From Micromonospora sp. NBC_01740 (GTDB lineage Bacteria > Actinomycetota > Actinomycetes > Mycobacteriales > Micromonosporaceae), in assembly GCF_035920365.1 (NCBI RefSeq), contig NZ_CP109150.1:6200001-6264000 (forward strand): 64,000 nucleotides of DNA, read 5' to 3'. Both the position numbers and the translations under genes were made by a program. Under the pieces are notes generated by a model, which had not been told where the DNA came from, searched no databases, and saw nothing but the letters and a program-made list of their open reading frames with translations. Positions within the stretch are counted from its first letter, which is position 1. Each line of letters begins with the position of its first letter. Positions 35,540 through 44,057 of this stretch are shown one piece after another.

Positions 35540-37077
35540 CGGATCACCTCCGCACCGGTGGTGCCGCTGGCGATGGTCCGCATGACGCGGTCGGCGTCGA
35601 GGGTGTCGTCGTTGTCGAGTTGGGCGACCATCGTCCGGTCACGCATCACGGCGACGCGGTGGCTCAGCCGCAGCACCTCCTCCAGCTCGGCGGAGATGAA
35701 CAGCACCGCCATGCCGTCGTCGGAGAGCTGGACCACCAGTTTCTGGATCTCGGCCTTCGCGCCGACGTCGATCCCCCGGGTGGGCTCGTCGAGGATGAGC
35801 AGGCGCGGCTCGGTGATGAGCCAGCGGGCCAGGAGCACCTTCTGCTGGTTGCCGCCGGAGAGGTTGCGCACCGGCAGATCCGGGTTCGCCGGCCGGATGC
35901 TGAGCGCCTGGATGTACTTCTCGACCAGCTCGTCCTGCCGGCGGCGGGGGATCGGCCGCAGCCACCCGCGGGCCGCCTGCATCGCGAGGATCATGTTCTC
36001 CCGCACCGACAGCTCGGGGACGACGCCCTCCGCGCGGCGGTTCTCGGAGCAGAACCCGACGCCGCGGTCGATGGCCTGGACCGGGTTACGCACCTGCGTC
36101 CCGCCGCCGTCGACGACGACCGTGCCGTGGTCGGCGCGGTCGGCGCCGAACAGCAACCGCGCCACCTCGGTACGGCCGGAGCCGAGCAGGCCGGCGAGCC
36201 CGACCACCTCGCCGGCGTGGATCCGCAGGCTGAAGGGGGCGACCGCACCCTTGCGGCCCAGCTCCGACGCGTCGACCAGCAGGGCCGCGTCGGACCGTAC
36301 GGCGGCGGTCCGCTTCTGCTGCTCGTCGAGGCGCTCCAGGACGTCGAGCTCCTTGCCGATCATCTTCTCGACGAGGCTGAGCTGGGGCAGCTCCTCCGTC
36401 CGGTACTCCCCCACCAGGGCGCCGTTGCGCAGCACCGTGATGCGGTCGGCGATGCCGTAGACCTGGTCGAGGAAGTGCGTCACGAAGAGGATGCCGATGC
36501 CCTCGTCGCGTAGCTGCCGCATGATCCGGAAGAGCTGCGCGACCTCACCGGCGTCCAGGCTGGAGGTCGGCTCGTCGAGGATCAGGACCCGGGCCCGTAC
36601 GTCGATCGCCCGGGCGATGGCGACCATCTGCTGCACCGCCAGGGAGTACGTGCCGAGCTGCGCGGTGACGTCGATGTCGAGATCCAGCCGGGCCAGGAGC
36701 GCCCGCGCCCGCCGGCGCATCTCGCCCCAGCGGATCGCGCCGAGACGACGGGGCTCCCGGCCGATGAAGATGTTCTCCGCCACGGACAGGTTGGTGCAGA
36801 GGTTGACCTCCTGGTAGACGGTGCTCACCCCGGAGGCCGACGCCTGCATCGGGCCGCTGAAGGCGACCTGCTCACCGTCGAGAACGACGGTGCCCTCGTC
36901 GATGGCGTAAACGCCGGTCAACACCTTGATCAGGGTCGACTTGCCGGCACCGTTCTCGCCCATCAGGGCGTGGACCTCGCCCGGGAACAGGCGGAGATCG
37001 ACGTCGTGGAGCGCGCGTACCCCGGGGAAGGTCTTGCTGATCCCGGTCATGGTCAGGACCGGACGGCTATCCGTCAT
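35536..37077 (-). CDS. Sugar ABC transporter ATPase, two nucleotide-binding domains
   Basis: A 513-residue CUT2 ATPase. Domain 1 (about 8-245): Walker A GENGAGKSTLIK, signature segment TYSLAVQQMVAIARAI, Walker B VLILDEPTSSLD. Domain 2 (260-505): degenerate Walker A GLLGSGRTEVARL, signature NLSGGNQQKV, Walker B LLILDEPTRGID. A functional first site and weak second site is normal for this family. Start ATG 37077 follows a GAGG site; it is 89 bp after the binding-protein gene. Confidence 0.95.
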   Translation of the reverse strand: MTDSRPVLTMTGISKTFPGVRALHDVDLRLFPGEVHALMGENGAGKSTLIKVLTGVYAIDEGTVVLDGEQVAFSGPMQASASGVSTVYQEVNLCTNLSVAENIFIGREPRRLGAIRWGEMRRRARALLARLDLDIDVTAQLGTYSLAVQQMVAIARAIDVRARVLILDEPTSSLDAGEVAQLFRIMRQLRDEGIGILFVTHFLDQVYGIADRITVLRNGALVGEYRTEELPQLSLVEKMIGKELDVLERLDEQQKRTAAVRSDAALLVDASELGRKGAVAPFSLRIHAGEVVGLAGLLGSGRTEVARLLFGADRADHGTVVVDGGGTQVRNPVQAIDRGVGFCSENRRAEGVVPELSVRENMILAMQAARGWLRPIPRRRQDELVEKYIQALSIRPANPDLPVRNLSGGNQQKVLLARWLITEPRLLILDEPTRGIDVGAKAEIQKLVVQLSDDGMAVLFISAELEEVLRLSHRVAVMRDRTMVAQLDNDDTLDADRVMRTIASGTTGAEVIR

Positions 37078-37166
37078 CCCATCGGACCTCTTCTGGATGG
37101 TGTCGGTAGGACAGGAGCGAGCGACGGGCCGGGGTCGCCGTCGACGGACGGCGACCCCGGCGTCGG

Positions 37167-38159
37167 TCAGTACTTGCGGTTGGGCAGTGCCTCCTTGGCC
37201 TGCTCCTGGGTGAAGGTGGTCTCCTCGGTCTCGATCCGGGCCGGGACCTCCTCGCCGGCGTGGACCTTCTTCGCCAGGTCCATCAGCTGCGGGCCGAGCA
37301 GCGGGCTGCACTCGGCGATGAAGTTGAACCTGCCGTCGGCGAGGGCCTGCATGCCGTCCTTCACCGCGTCGATGGTGATGATGGTGATGTCCTTGCCGGG
37401 CACCTTGCCGGCCGCGGTGATCGCCTCCAGCGCGCCCAGACCCATGTCGTCGTTGTGCGCGAAGAGCACGTCGATCTTCGGGTTGGCTTTGAGGAACTGC
37501 TCCATGACCTGCTTGCCGTCGGCCCGCTTGAAGTCGCCTGACTGGGAGGCGACGATCTTCAGGTTCGGGTTGGCGGCGATCGCCTTGGCGAAGCCCTCCT
37601 TGCGGTCGTTGGCCGGCGCCGAGCCGGTGGTGCCCTGAAGCTCGACGACGTTCACCGGCCCGCTGGCGCTCTTGGTCTGCTCCACCAGCCACTCGCCGGC
37701 CAGCCGGCCCTCCTTGACGAAGTCCGAGCCGAGGAACGTCTTGTAGAGCGACTTGTCGGCCGAGTCGACGGAGCGGTCGGTCAGGATCACCGGGATGCCG
37801 GCGTCCTTGGCCTCCTTGAGCACGGTGTCCCAGCCGGACTCCACCACCGGCGAGAAGGCGATCACGTCGACCTTCTGCTGGATGAAGTTCCGGATCGCCT
37901 TGATCTGGTTCTCCTGCTTCTGCTGCGCGTCGTCGAACTTCAGCTCGATCCCCGCGGCGGCGGCGGCCTCCTTGATCGAGGTCGTGTTCGCCGTCCGCCA
38001 GCCGCTCTCCGCGCCGACCTGCGAGAAGCCCAGCGTGACCTTGCCGTCGTCGGCGGAGCCGTCGCCGGTGTCGCTGTTGCCGCAGGCCGCCAGGCTGCCC
38101 GTGAGCAGCACGGTGGCGACGACCGCGAGCAGGGTGCGTGCCGTTCTCCTGGTTCTCAT
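37167..38159 (-). CDS. Sugar-binding lipoprotein of the ABC transporter (YtfQ-like)
   Basis: A 330-residue lipoprotein: basic n-region MRTRRTART, hydrophobic stretch and lipobox LAAC with Cys26. The mature part is a type I sugar-binding fold (VTLGFSQVGAESGWRTANT, DVIAFSPVVESGWDTVL, DVLFAHNDDMGLGALEAI) and is similar in plan to the galactofuranose binder YtfQ. GGAG lies just upstream of the ATG at 38159. The usual place to look for ligand identity is the pair of Arg/Asp contacts; arabinose is inferred from the operon. Confidence 0.94.
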   Translation of the reverse strand: MRTRRTARTLLAVVATVLLTGSLAACGNSDTGDGSADDGKVTLGFSQVGAESGWRTANTTSIKEAAAAAGIELKFDDAQQKQENQIKAIRNFIQQKVDVIAFSPVVESGWDTVLKEAKDAGIPVILTDRSVDSADKSLYKTFLGSDFVKEGRLAGEWLVEQTKSASGPVNVVELQGTTGSAPANDRKEGFAKAIAANPNLKIVASQSGDFKRADGKQVMEQFLKANPKIDVLFAHNDDMGLGALEAITAAGKVPGKDITIITIDAVKDGMQALADGRFNFIAECSPLLGPQLMDLAKKVHAGEEVPARIETEETTFTQEQAKEALPNRKY

Positions 38160-38248
38160 CGGTTCTCCTCGGTGGGGTGGTCCGGACACGTGGCGCGCGC
38201 GTGTCCCGGTGTGGTGGTGAGGTTGGTACGAGAAGGGGCCGTTCCCGG

Positions 38249-38932
38249 TCAGCCAGGTGCCGGGCGTTGGCCGTAGACGTTCTGATACCGGTCATGCAGC
38301 GAGCTGATGTCGGCCTGCGTCATCGGCAGCGGCTGCCCGAGCGCCCGCGCCAGGTGCGCGGTACGGGCGACGTCCTCGCACATCACCGCGGCCTTGACCG
38401 CCGCGCGGGCGTCCTTGCCGATCGTGAAGACCCCGTGGTTGCGCATGAGCACCGCCGGCGAGCGGTGCCCGGACAGGGTGCTGACGATCCCCTTGCCGAT
38501 GTCGTCACCACCGATCAGCGCGAACGGCCCCACCGGGATCTCCCCGCCGAACTCGTCGGCCTGGGCGGTCAGCCAGCACGGGATGGACTCGCCCCGGGCC
38601 GCCCAGGCGGTGGCGTAGCTGCTGTGCGTGTGCACGACGCCACCGACCTCCGGCATGGCCCGGTAGACGTAGGCGTGCGCGGCGGTGTCGCTGGACGGCG
38701 CGCCGTTCCCGTCGACCACGGTCCCGTTCAGGTCGCACACGACCATGGTGTCCGCCGTCAGGGCGTCGTAGTCGACACCGCTGGGCTTGATCACCATGAG
38801 GTCCTGGCCCGGGACCCGCGCCGAGACGTTGCCGGCGGTCCAGGCCACCAGCGCGTACCGGGTCAATTCGGCGTGCAGGCGGGCCACCGTCTCCCGCAGG
38901 ACGCTCACCTGCCGCGCCATGTCGTTGCTCAT
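38249..38932 (-). CDS. araD: L-ribulose-5-phosphate 4-epimerase
   Basis: A 227-residue class II aldolase-fold enzyme converting L-ribulose 5-phosphate to D-xylulose 5-phosphate. Visible residues are GNVSARVPG, the zinc His pair in VVHTHSSYATAWA, and His in LMRNHGVF. Its ATG overlaps the araB stop (ATGA), placing the kinase and epimerase in direct translational coupling. Confidence 0.95.
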   Translation of the reverse strand: MSNDMARQVSVLRETVARLHAELTRYALVAWTAGNVSARVPGQDLMVIKPSGVDYDALTADTMVVCDLNGTVVDGNGAPSSDTAAHAYVYRAMPEVGGVVHTHSSYATAWAARGESIPCWLTAQADEFGGEIPVGPFALIGGDDIGKGIVSTLSGHRSPAVLMRNHGVFTIGKDARAAVKAAVMCEDVARTAHLARALGQPLPMTQADISSLHDRYQNVYGQRPAPG

Positions 38933-40614
38933 CCGATCGCCTCCAGAACCGTGTCGGTCCGCGCCGCGGCCGCGTCCAGGGCCGTGTTCCTGATCGCCCG
39001 CAGGCGGAGCATGACGTCGTCGCTGCCGCGGCCGAAGTGGTCGTGCAGCGCGCGGTACTCGGCGTAGAGGGCGTCGTACGCCCGCGCGTTGTCCGGGTCC
39101 GGCTGGTACACGCCCTCGTTCACCCGGCCCATCGCCGCCGAGGCCCGGTGGACGTCCGGGTACGCCCCGGCGGCGACGGCCGCGTGGATCGCCGAGCCGA
39201 GCGCCGGTCCCTGGGCGGAGCCGATGATGCCCAGCGGGCGGTTGGTGACGTCGGCGTAGATCTGCATGAGCAGCCGGTTCGAGGCGAGACCACCGGCGAC
39301 GACCAGGTCGGTGACCGGTATCCCGGCCTCGACGAACGCCTCGATGATCATCCGGGTGCCGAACGCCGTGGACTCCAGCAGCGCCCGGTAGACGTCCTGC
39401 GGCCGGGTGGCCAGGGTCAGCCCGACGATCAGGCCGCTGAGGTCGTGGTTGACCAGCGGTGACCGGTTGCCGTTCCACCAGTCCAGCGCGATGAGGCCGT
39501 GGGCCCCGACCGGTTGGTCGGCGGCCAGTTCGGTCAACCGCTCGTGCGACGCGACTCCGGCCGGCGCGGCGTTCCTGACGAACCAGCCGAAGATGTCGCC
39601 GACCCCGCTCTGCCCGGCCTCGTAACCCCACGCGCCCGCGCTGATGCCGCCGTCGACGACACCGCACATGCCGGGCACCTCGGCGGGGTGGGTGCCGTTG
39701 AGGACGTGGCAGGTGGAGGTGCCCATGATGGCCACCAGTCGGCCGGGGCTCAGTGCCTGGGCGGCGGCGGCGGTGACGTGGGCGTCGACGTTGCCGACCG
39801 CGACAGCGATGCCCGCCGGCAGCCCGGTCCAGGCGGCGGCGCGGGCGCTGAGGGTGCCGGCCCGCTCGCCCAGCGGCAGCAGGGGACCGTCCAACTTGGC
39901 CACGAAGTCGGCGAAGCCAGGGTTGAGGGCGCTCAGGTAGTCGGTCGACGGGTACCGGCCGTCCTGCCAGATGCCCTTGTATCCGGCGGTGCAGACGTTG
40001 CGGGTCTCCTCGTCGCACAACTGCCACACGATCCAGTCGGCGGCTTCGACGAAGCGCTCGGCACGGCGGTAGACCTCCGGATCCTCCTCGAGGATCTGGA
40101 GACCCTTGGCGAACTGCCACTCGGCGGAGATCTTGCCGCCGTAGCGGCCGATCCACGGCTCGTGCCGCTCGTGGGCCAACGCGTTGATGCGGTCGGCGTG
40201 CGACTGGGCGGCGTGGTGCTTCCACAGCTTCACCCAGGCGTGCGGCCGGTGGCGCAGCTCCGGGACCTCGCACAGCGGGGTGCCGTCGGCGAGCGTCGGC
40301 AGGACGGTGCAGGCGGTGAAGTCGGTGCCGATGCCGATGACCTGCGACGGGTCCACACCGGCGTCGGCCATGGCGGCGGGGACGGCGTGCCGCAGGACGT
40401 CGCGGTAGTCCTCCGGGTCCTGTAGGGCCCAGTCGGGAGGCAGTGCCGGGCCGCCGTCGGGGAGCACGGCCTCGATCACGCCGTGGCGGTACTCGTGCAC
40501 CGCGGTCCCGACCTCGGCACCATCGCGAACCCGAACCACCAGCGCCCGCCCGGAGAGGGTGCCGTAGTCGACTCCGACCACGTACCGCTCGTCCGCACCG
40601 TCCACACTGCCCAT
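38929..40614 (-). CDS. araB: Ribulokinase
   Basis: A 561-residue FGGY-family kinase. VVGVDYGTLSGRALVVRV is the N-terminal phosphate motif, GIGTDFTACTVLP and EWQFAKGLQILEED line the sugar site, and MGTSTCHVL and VVAGGLASNRLLMQIYADV belong to the ATP site. ATG 40614 is preferred to GTG 40620 because GGAGG is correctly spaced for it. First gene of a seven-gene operon: araB, araD, binding protein, ATPase, two permeases, araA. Confidence 0.96.
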   Translation of the reverse strand: MGSVDGADERYVVGVDYGTLSGRALVVRVRDGAEVGTAVHEYRHGVIEAVLPDGGPALPPDWALQDPEDYRDVLRHAVPAAMADAGVDPSQVIGIGTDFTACTVLPTLADGTPLCEVPELRHRPHAWVKLWKHHAAQSHADRINALAHERHEPWIGRYGGKISAEWQFAKGLQILEEDPEVYRRAERFVEAADWIVWQLCDEETRNVCTAGYKGIWQDGRYPSTDYLSALNPGFADFVAKLDGPLLPLGERAGTLSARAAAWTGLPAGIAVAVGNVDAHVTAAAAQALSPGRLVAIMGTSTCHVLNGTHPAEVPGMCGVVDGGISAGAWGYEAGQSGVGDIFGWFVRNAAPAGVASHERLTELAADQPVGAHGLIALDWWNGNRSPLVNHDLSGLIVGLTLATRPQDVYRALLESTAFGTRMIIEAFVEAGIPVTDLVVAGGLASNRLLMQIYADVTNRPLGIIGSAQGPALGSAIHAAVAAGAYPDVHRASAAMGRVNEGVYQPDPDNARAYDALYAEYRALHDHFGRGSDDVMLRLRAIRNTALDAAAARTDTVLEAIG

Positions 40615-40641
40615 GTCCACCTCCGATCAATGACCGGCATA

Positions 40642-40670
40642 GTGTTAACGCTCACATACAGCGCCGTCAA
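40642..40670 (-). promoter_or_regulatory. araB operon promoter with embedded operator
   Basis: On the minus strand TTGACG (40670-40665) is 17 bp from TAACAC (40647-40642). The operator-like TGTTAACGCTCACA (40643-40656) overlaps the -10, so a bound LacI protein would block polymerase directly. Confidence 0.8.
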
Positions 40671-41035
40671 GACGTTGGCCGACAACAGCTCAGTAACGGA
40701 AGGATAGGCGGAGCGTGTGGCCCGGACCAGAGGCATCACACCCGGTCACCATTCCCGCGCTCTCGGCTGCCCGGACATGGTGCCGGCGCCCGCTCGGCGG
40801 AGGCACGGGGGCGGGAGCGCCCGGTGCCGCAGCCCCGGCGACAGATCGACGACTGTTAGCGAGAACATCCAGGCCTTCTCTGCCTTCTCGCGGGCGCACG
40901 ACATCAGTCGCGCACGGACCGGCCCCCTGGGGACGCCGACTCCGGTGCGCGCACTGAGCTGCGACGCTCTCCGACCGAAGCCGACGCGGACCGCCATCAA
41001 TCGTCGCTCGGATGACTCGGCCTCGTCGCATCTGA

Positions 41036-41064
41036 TTTACATCAGTGGATGTCAGCGATAACAT
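41036..41064 (+). promoter_or_regulatory. GH27 promoter with embedded operator
   Basis: TTTACA (41036-41041), 17 bp, TAACAT (41059-41064). The operator TGTCAGCGATAACA (41050-41063) contains the -10, as in the araB promoter. The GTG start of the GH27 gene is about 250 bp downstream. Confidence 0.75.
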
Positions 41065-41322
41065 CCGTCTCATCGTGTCGGGTCCCCGGGCAGCCACCGG
41101 GCCGGAGCAGACCGGGAACGCGACGACGGACGGGCGAGCGACTAGTCCGGCACGAGGTCGGCCGGGGGCCGGACGATCCCCGTCCCGAGGTATTGCCGTC
41201 GATGCCCGCGGGCAGGGCCGGGCGACAGCCCACCGGCCACGCCCCGTGACGCCCTCGTTCGCCGCATCCCGGCGCCGGCGCCCGACCCGACGCCACTCAC
41301 CGCTCCGACCGAGGAGGAACAC

Positions 41323-42975
41323 GTGCGCAGACCGAGACAATGGCTCGCCGCCGCCCTGGGCATCCTGGCGGTGGCCCTCGCGGCGACCGTCGCGGACGGG
41401 GCCGTCGCGCCCCGTCCGGCACAGGCGCTGGACAACGGCGTCGCCCGGACGCCGCCGATGGGTTGGAACACCTGGAACACGTTCGGCTGCAACATCGACG
41501 AGACGCTCATCCGCCAGACGGCCGACGCGATCGTCGCCAACGGGCTGCGCGATCTCGGGTACCGGTACGTCGTCGTCGACGACTGCTGGTTCAACCCGGA
41601 CCGGGACGCACAGGGCAACCTCCAGGCGCATCCGCAGCGCTTCCCGAGCGGGATGAAGGCGCTGGGCGACTACCTGCACTCGCGCGGCCTGCTGTTCGGC
41701 CTCTACCAGGCGCCGCTGGACCAGACCTGTGCGCAGTACTTCGACGCCTTCCCCGGCTCCACCGGCAGTCTCGGGCACGAGTACCAGGACGCCCGGCAGT
41801 TCGCCGCCTGGGGCGTGGACTACCTCAAGTACGACTGGTGCTCCCCCACCGGGACCATCAACGACCAGGTCGCCAGGTTCGGCATCATGCGGGACGCGCT
41901 GGCCGCCGCCGGCCGGCCGATCGTCTACAGCATCAACCCGAACAGCATCCACGAGAAGACCGGGCCGCAGCGCAACTGGAGCGACGTGGCGAACCTCTGG
42001 CGGACCACCGAGGACATCACCAACGCGTGGGACACCGGCCAGACCAACGGCTACCCGATGGGCATCCGGAACATCGTCGACGTCAACGTGCCGCTGGCCG
42101 GGTACGCCGCACCGGGCGGGTTCACCGACCCGGACATGCTGGAGGTCGGCAACGGCGGGATGAACGACACCGAGATGCGCAGCCACTTCGCGCTCTGGTC
42201 GATCATGGCAGCGCCACTCATGATGGGCAACGACCTGCGCTCGGCCAGCGCGGCGACGCTGAGCATCCTGCGGAACCAGAACCTGGTCGCGATCAACCAG
42301 GACCCGCTCGGGCTCCAGGCAGTCCAGGTGTCGAACGACGGCACCCGGCGGGTGCTGGCGAAGCGGCTGGCCAACGGTGACGTCGCGGTCGCGCTGTTCA
42401 ACCAGGGCAGCTCCACCACGACGATCTCCACGACGGCGGCGGCGATCGGCAAGAGCGGTACCTCGTTCACCCTGCGCGACGCGTGGACCAACGGCACCTC
42501 CACCAGCACCGAAACGATCTCCGCGAGCGTCCCGGCGCACGGCACGGTGGTGTACCGGGTCAGCGGCGGCGGCACCACGAACCCGCCGCCCCCCACCACG
42601 TTCCGGCTACGCAGCGAATCGGCCGGACGATGCCTCGACGTCGACAACTCCCAGACCGCCAACGGCACCGGGACGCTCATCTGGGACTGTCACGGCAACG
42701 CCAACCAGCAGATCAGCCAGAGCGGGCAGACGCTGCGCGTCCTCGGCAAGTGCCTGGACGTCCCGAGCACCGCCGCCAACGGCACCCGGGTGCAGCTCTG
42801 GGACTGCAACGGCGGCACGAACCAGCAGTGGACGTTCAACGGCAACGGCACGGTGAGCAGCGTCCGCTTCCCGTCCCTGTGCCTGGACGTCAACAACGGC
42901 GGCACCGCCAACGGGACCACGGTCATCCTCTGGTCCTGCCACGGCGGCACCAACCAGCGGTGGAGCCGGGTGTGA
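41323..42975 (+). CDS. Secreted GH27 alpha-galactosidase / beta-L-arabinopyranosidase with ricin module
   Basis: A 550-residue protein with a Sec signal ending near AQA. Residues 38-325 are the GH27 barrel: TPPMGWNTWNTFGC, VVVDDCWFN (sugar-binding Asp pair), YLKYDWC (nucleophile Asp) and GFTDPDMLEVGNGG (acid/base Asp). A beta-sandwich follows, then a CBM13 trefoil (about 425-550) after a Pro-rich linker. An L-arabinopyranosidase is known in this family and would fit the regulon, but the DDCW pair is the usual alpha-galactosidase form. GTG 41323 follows GAGGAGGA. Confidence 0.9.
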   Translation: MRRPRQWLAAALGILAVALAATVADGAVAPRPAQALDNGVARTPPMGWNTWNTFGCNIDETLIRQTADAIVANGLRDLGYRYVVVDDCWFNPDRDAQGNLQAHPQRFPSGMKALGDYLHSRGLLFGLYQAPLDQTCAQYFDAFPGSTGSLGHEYQDARQFAAWGVDYLKYDWCSPTGTINDQVARFGIMRDALAAAGRPIVYSINPNSIHEKTGPQRNWSDVANLWRTTEDITNAWDTGQTNGYPMGIRNIVDVNVPLAGYAAPGGFTDPDMLEVGNGGMNDTEMRSHFALWSIMAAPLMMGNDLRSASAATLSILRNQNLVAINQDPLGLQAVQVSNDGTRRVLAKRLANGDVAVALFNQGSSTTTISTTAAAIGKSGTSFTLRDAWTNGTSTSTETISASVPAHGTVVYRVSGGGTTNPPPPTTFRLRSESAGRCLDVDNSQTANGTGTLIWDCHGNANQQISQSGQTLRVLGKCLDVPSTAANGTRVQLWDCNGGTNQQWTFNGNGTVSSVRFPSLCLDVNNGGTANGTTVILWSCHGGTNQRWSRV

Positions 42976-42997
42976 CCGACGGCCACCGACCCTAGTG

Positions 42998-43039
42998 CGG
43001 CCGGCCGGGTGGACACGCCTGCTCCCACCCGGCCGGCCG
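42998..43039. terminator. Bidirectional terminator, 15-bp perfect stem
   Basis: Arms 42998-43012 and 43025-43039 pair perfectly around a 12-nt loop, between the convergent GH27 gene and esterase fragment. Confidence 0.8.
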
Positions 43040-43052
43040 GCCCCTTCGCCCC

Positions 43053-43598
43053 CTACTGGAACTGCGTGAAGAACCGCCAGGCCTCCCCCGGCACCCAGGT
43101 CCGGGGGCCGCTGTCACCCGGCGCCCCGTCCTGGGGCGCCGCGATGTGTCCTTCGTCGAACGCGATCCACTCCACCGGGTAGCCGGCGGCGCAGCCCGGG
43201 TACGCGGTCCGGACGTGGGTCAGGCTGCCCGTCGCGGGCTCGCGCGGGCTCTGCGCGGCGCAGGCGTTGTTCTGCACGAACCGGTCACGCAGCGACCAGC
43301 CGCTCGCGATGGGGAGCACCCCGTCGCGGGTGCCGTGCACCCCGAGGTACGCGACGCGGCCGGTACCGCCGCTGCACCCGCTGAGCTGCGCGCCGGACAG
43401 GACCGCGACCGCGCGGAACACGGTCGGCCGCGCGCAGGCCACGGCGTAGCTCATCGCCCCGCCGAAGCTGAAACCGGTCGCGAAGCGCTGCCGCGTGTTC
43501 ACGCAGAGGCCGCCCTCGATGAGCCTCAGCTGCTCCCTGTCTGGACCGCGCGAATCAGGACGGGCGCGCTCCTCGTGGTGCGTGTGGGAAAGACGCAA
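43053..43598 (-). pseudogene. N-terminally truncated CE1/feruloyl-esterase-type hydrolase
   Basis: From about residue 30 the reading matches the C-terminal half of secreted polyhydroxybutyrate-depolymerase/feruloyl esterases: GGLCVNTRQRFATGFSFGGA (nucleophile Ser in GFSFGG), GVHGTRDGVLPIASG, and DEGHIAAP with the His. Signal peptide, oxyanion segment and the first strands are absent; the first 25 residues (MRLSHTHHEERARPDSRGPD) look like out-of-frame filler. It keeps an intact regulated promoter 90 bp upstream, so an internal deletion removed the 5' part. Probably inactive and not exported. Confidence 0.75.
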
Positions 43599-43688
43599 AA
43601 GGGCCGCGACCGCACCACGCGCCCGTCTCCCGCCCGCTTGCGACCCGGTGGCGATGTCGGCTCCCGCGACCAGCCAGCCCGAGGCCGC

Positions 43689-43717
43689 ATGTTAGCGATA
43701 ACAGAGCTAGGTGTCAA
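43689..43717 (-). promoter_or_regulatory. Strong promoter with embedded operator before the esterase fragment
   Basis: TTGACA (43717-43712), 17 bp, TAACAT (43694-43689) on the minus strand, close to consensus. The operator at 43690-43703 includes the -10, as at araB and GH27. Confidence 0.8.
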
Positions 43718-43947
43718 TTGATGAGACAGGGTGCGAATTCGGCGCGACGTTCGCCGGCCGCGCCGTGGTCGCGGCCACGGACGCGGCGCTCCGGCTTGTC
43801 GTTGACGTCCACCGCCGAGGCCAGTACGGTGCATCGCAAGTAATCGATGTCAACGCCGTGACGTCCGCGTTGCCATCCCATCAAGCGCGACTCTCCGCAC
43901 GCGTACCGGACCCAGCCCGCACGACGTGAGACAACCTTGATGTTCAG

Positions 43948-43961
43948 TGTTAGCGATAACA
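43948..43961. promoter_or_regulatory. LacI-type operator before the GH43-CBM6 gene
   Basis: TGTTAGCGATAACA, identical to the site at 43690. It lies 97 bp before the TTG start of the GH43 gene; a good -35 is not obvious beside it. Confidence 0.7.
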
Positions 43962-44057
43962 GGGATTCTTGCGGTCTCTCGGGTGCGCTGGAGTGCAGTC
44001 CCTCCGACAGCGCCTGCGGTGAAGAGCGCTGGACCGCCGACACCCTGGGGGTGAGCC

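Larger units (their letters stand above)
40615..41322. other. 708-bp divergent control region, araB operon and GH27 gene
   Basis: It contains three operator-like sites: 40643-40656 (araB side), 40854-40867 (TGTTAGCGAGAACA, middle) and 41050-41063 (GH27 side). Several frames are open but none has a ribosome site or protein-like composition. The spacing would permit looping between sites. Confidence 0.6.
43599..44057. other. 459-bp divergent region, esterase fragment and GH43-CBM6 gene
   Basis: It holds two identical operators TGTTAGCGATAACA at 43690-43703 and 43948-43961, a strong minus-strand promoter at 43689-43717 and a possible plus-strand promoter TTGACG-17-TACGGT (43802-43830). No coding region is supported. 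Confidence 0.6.
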
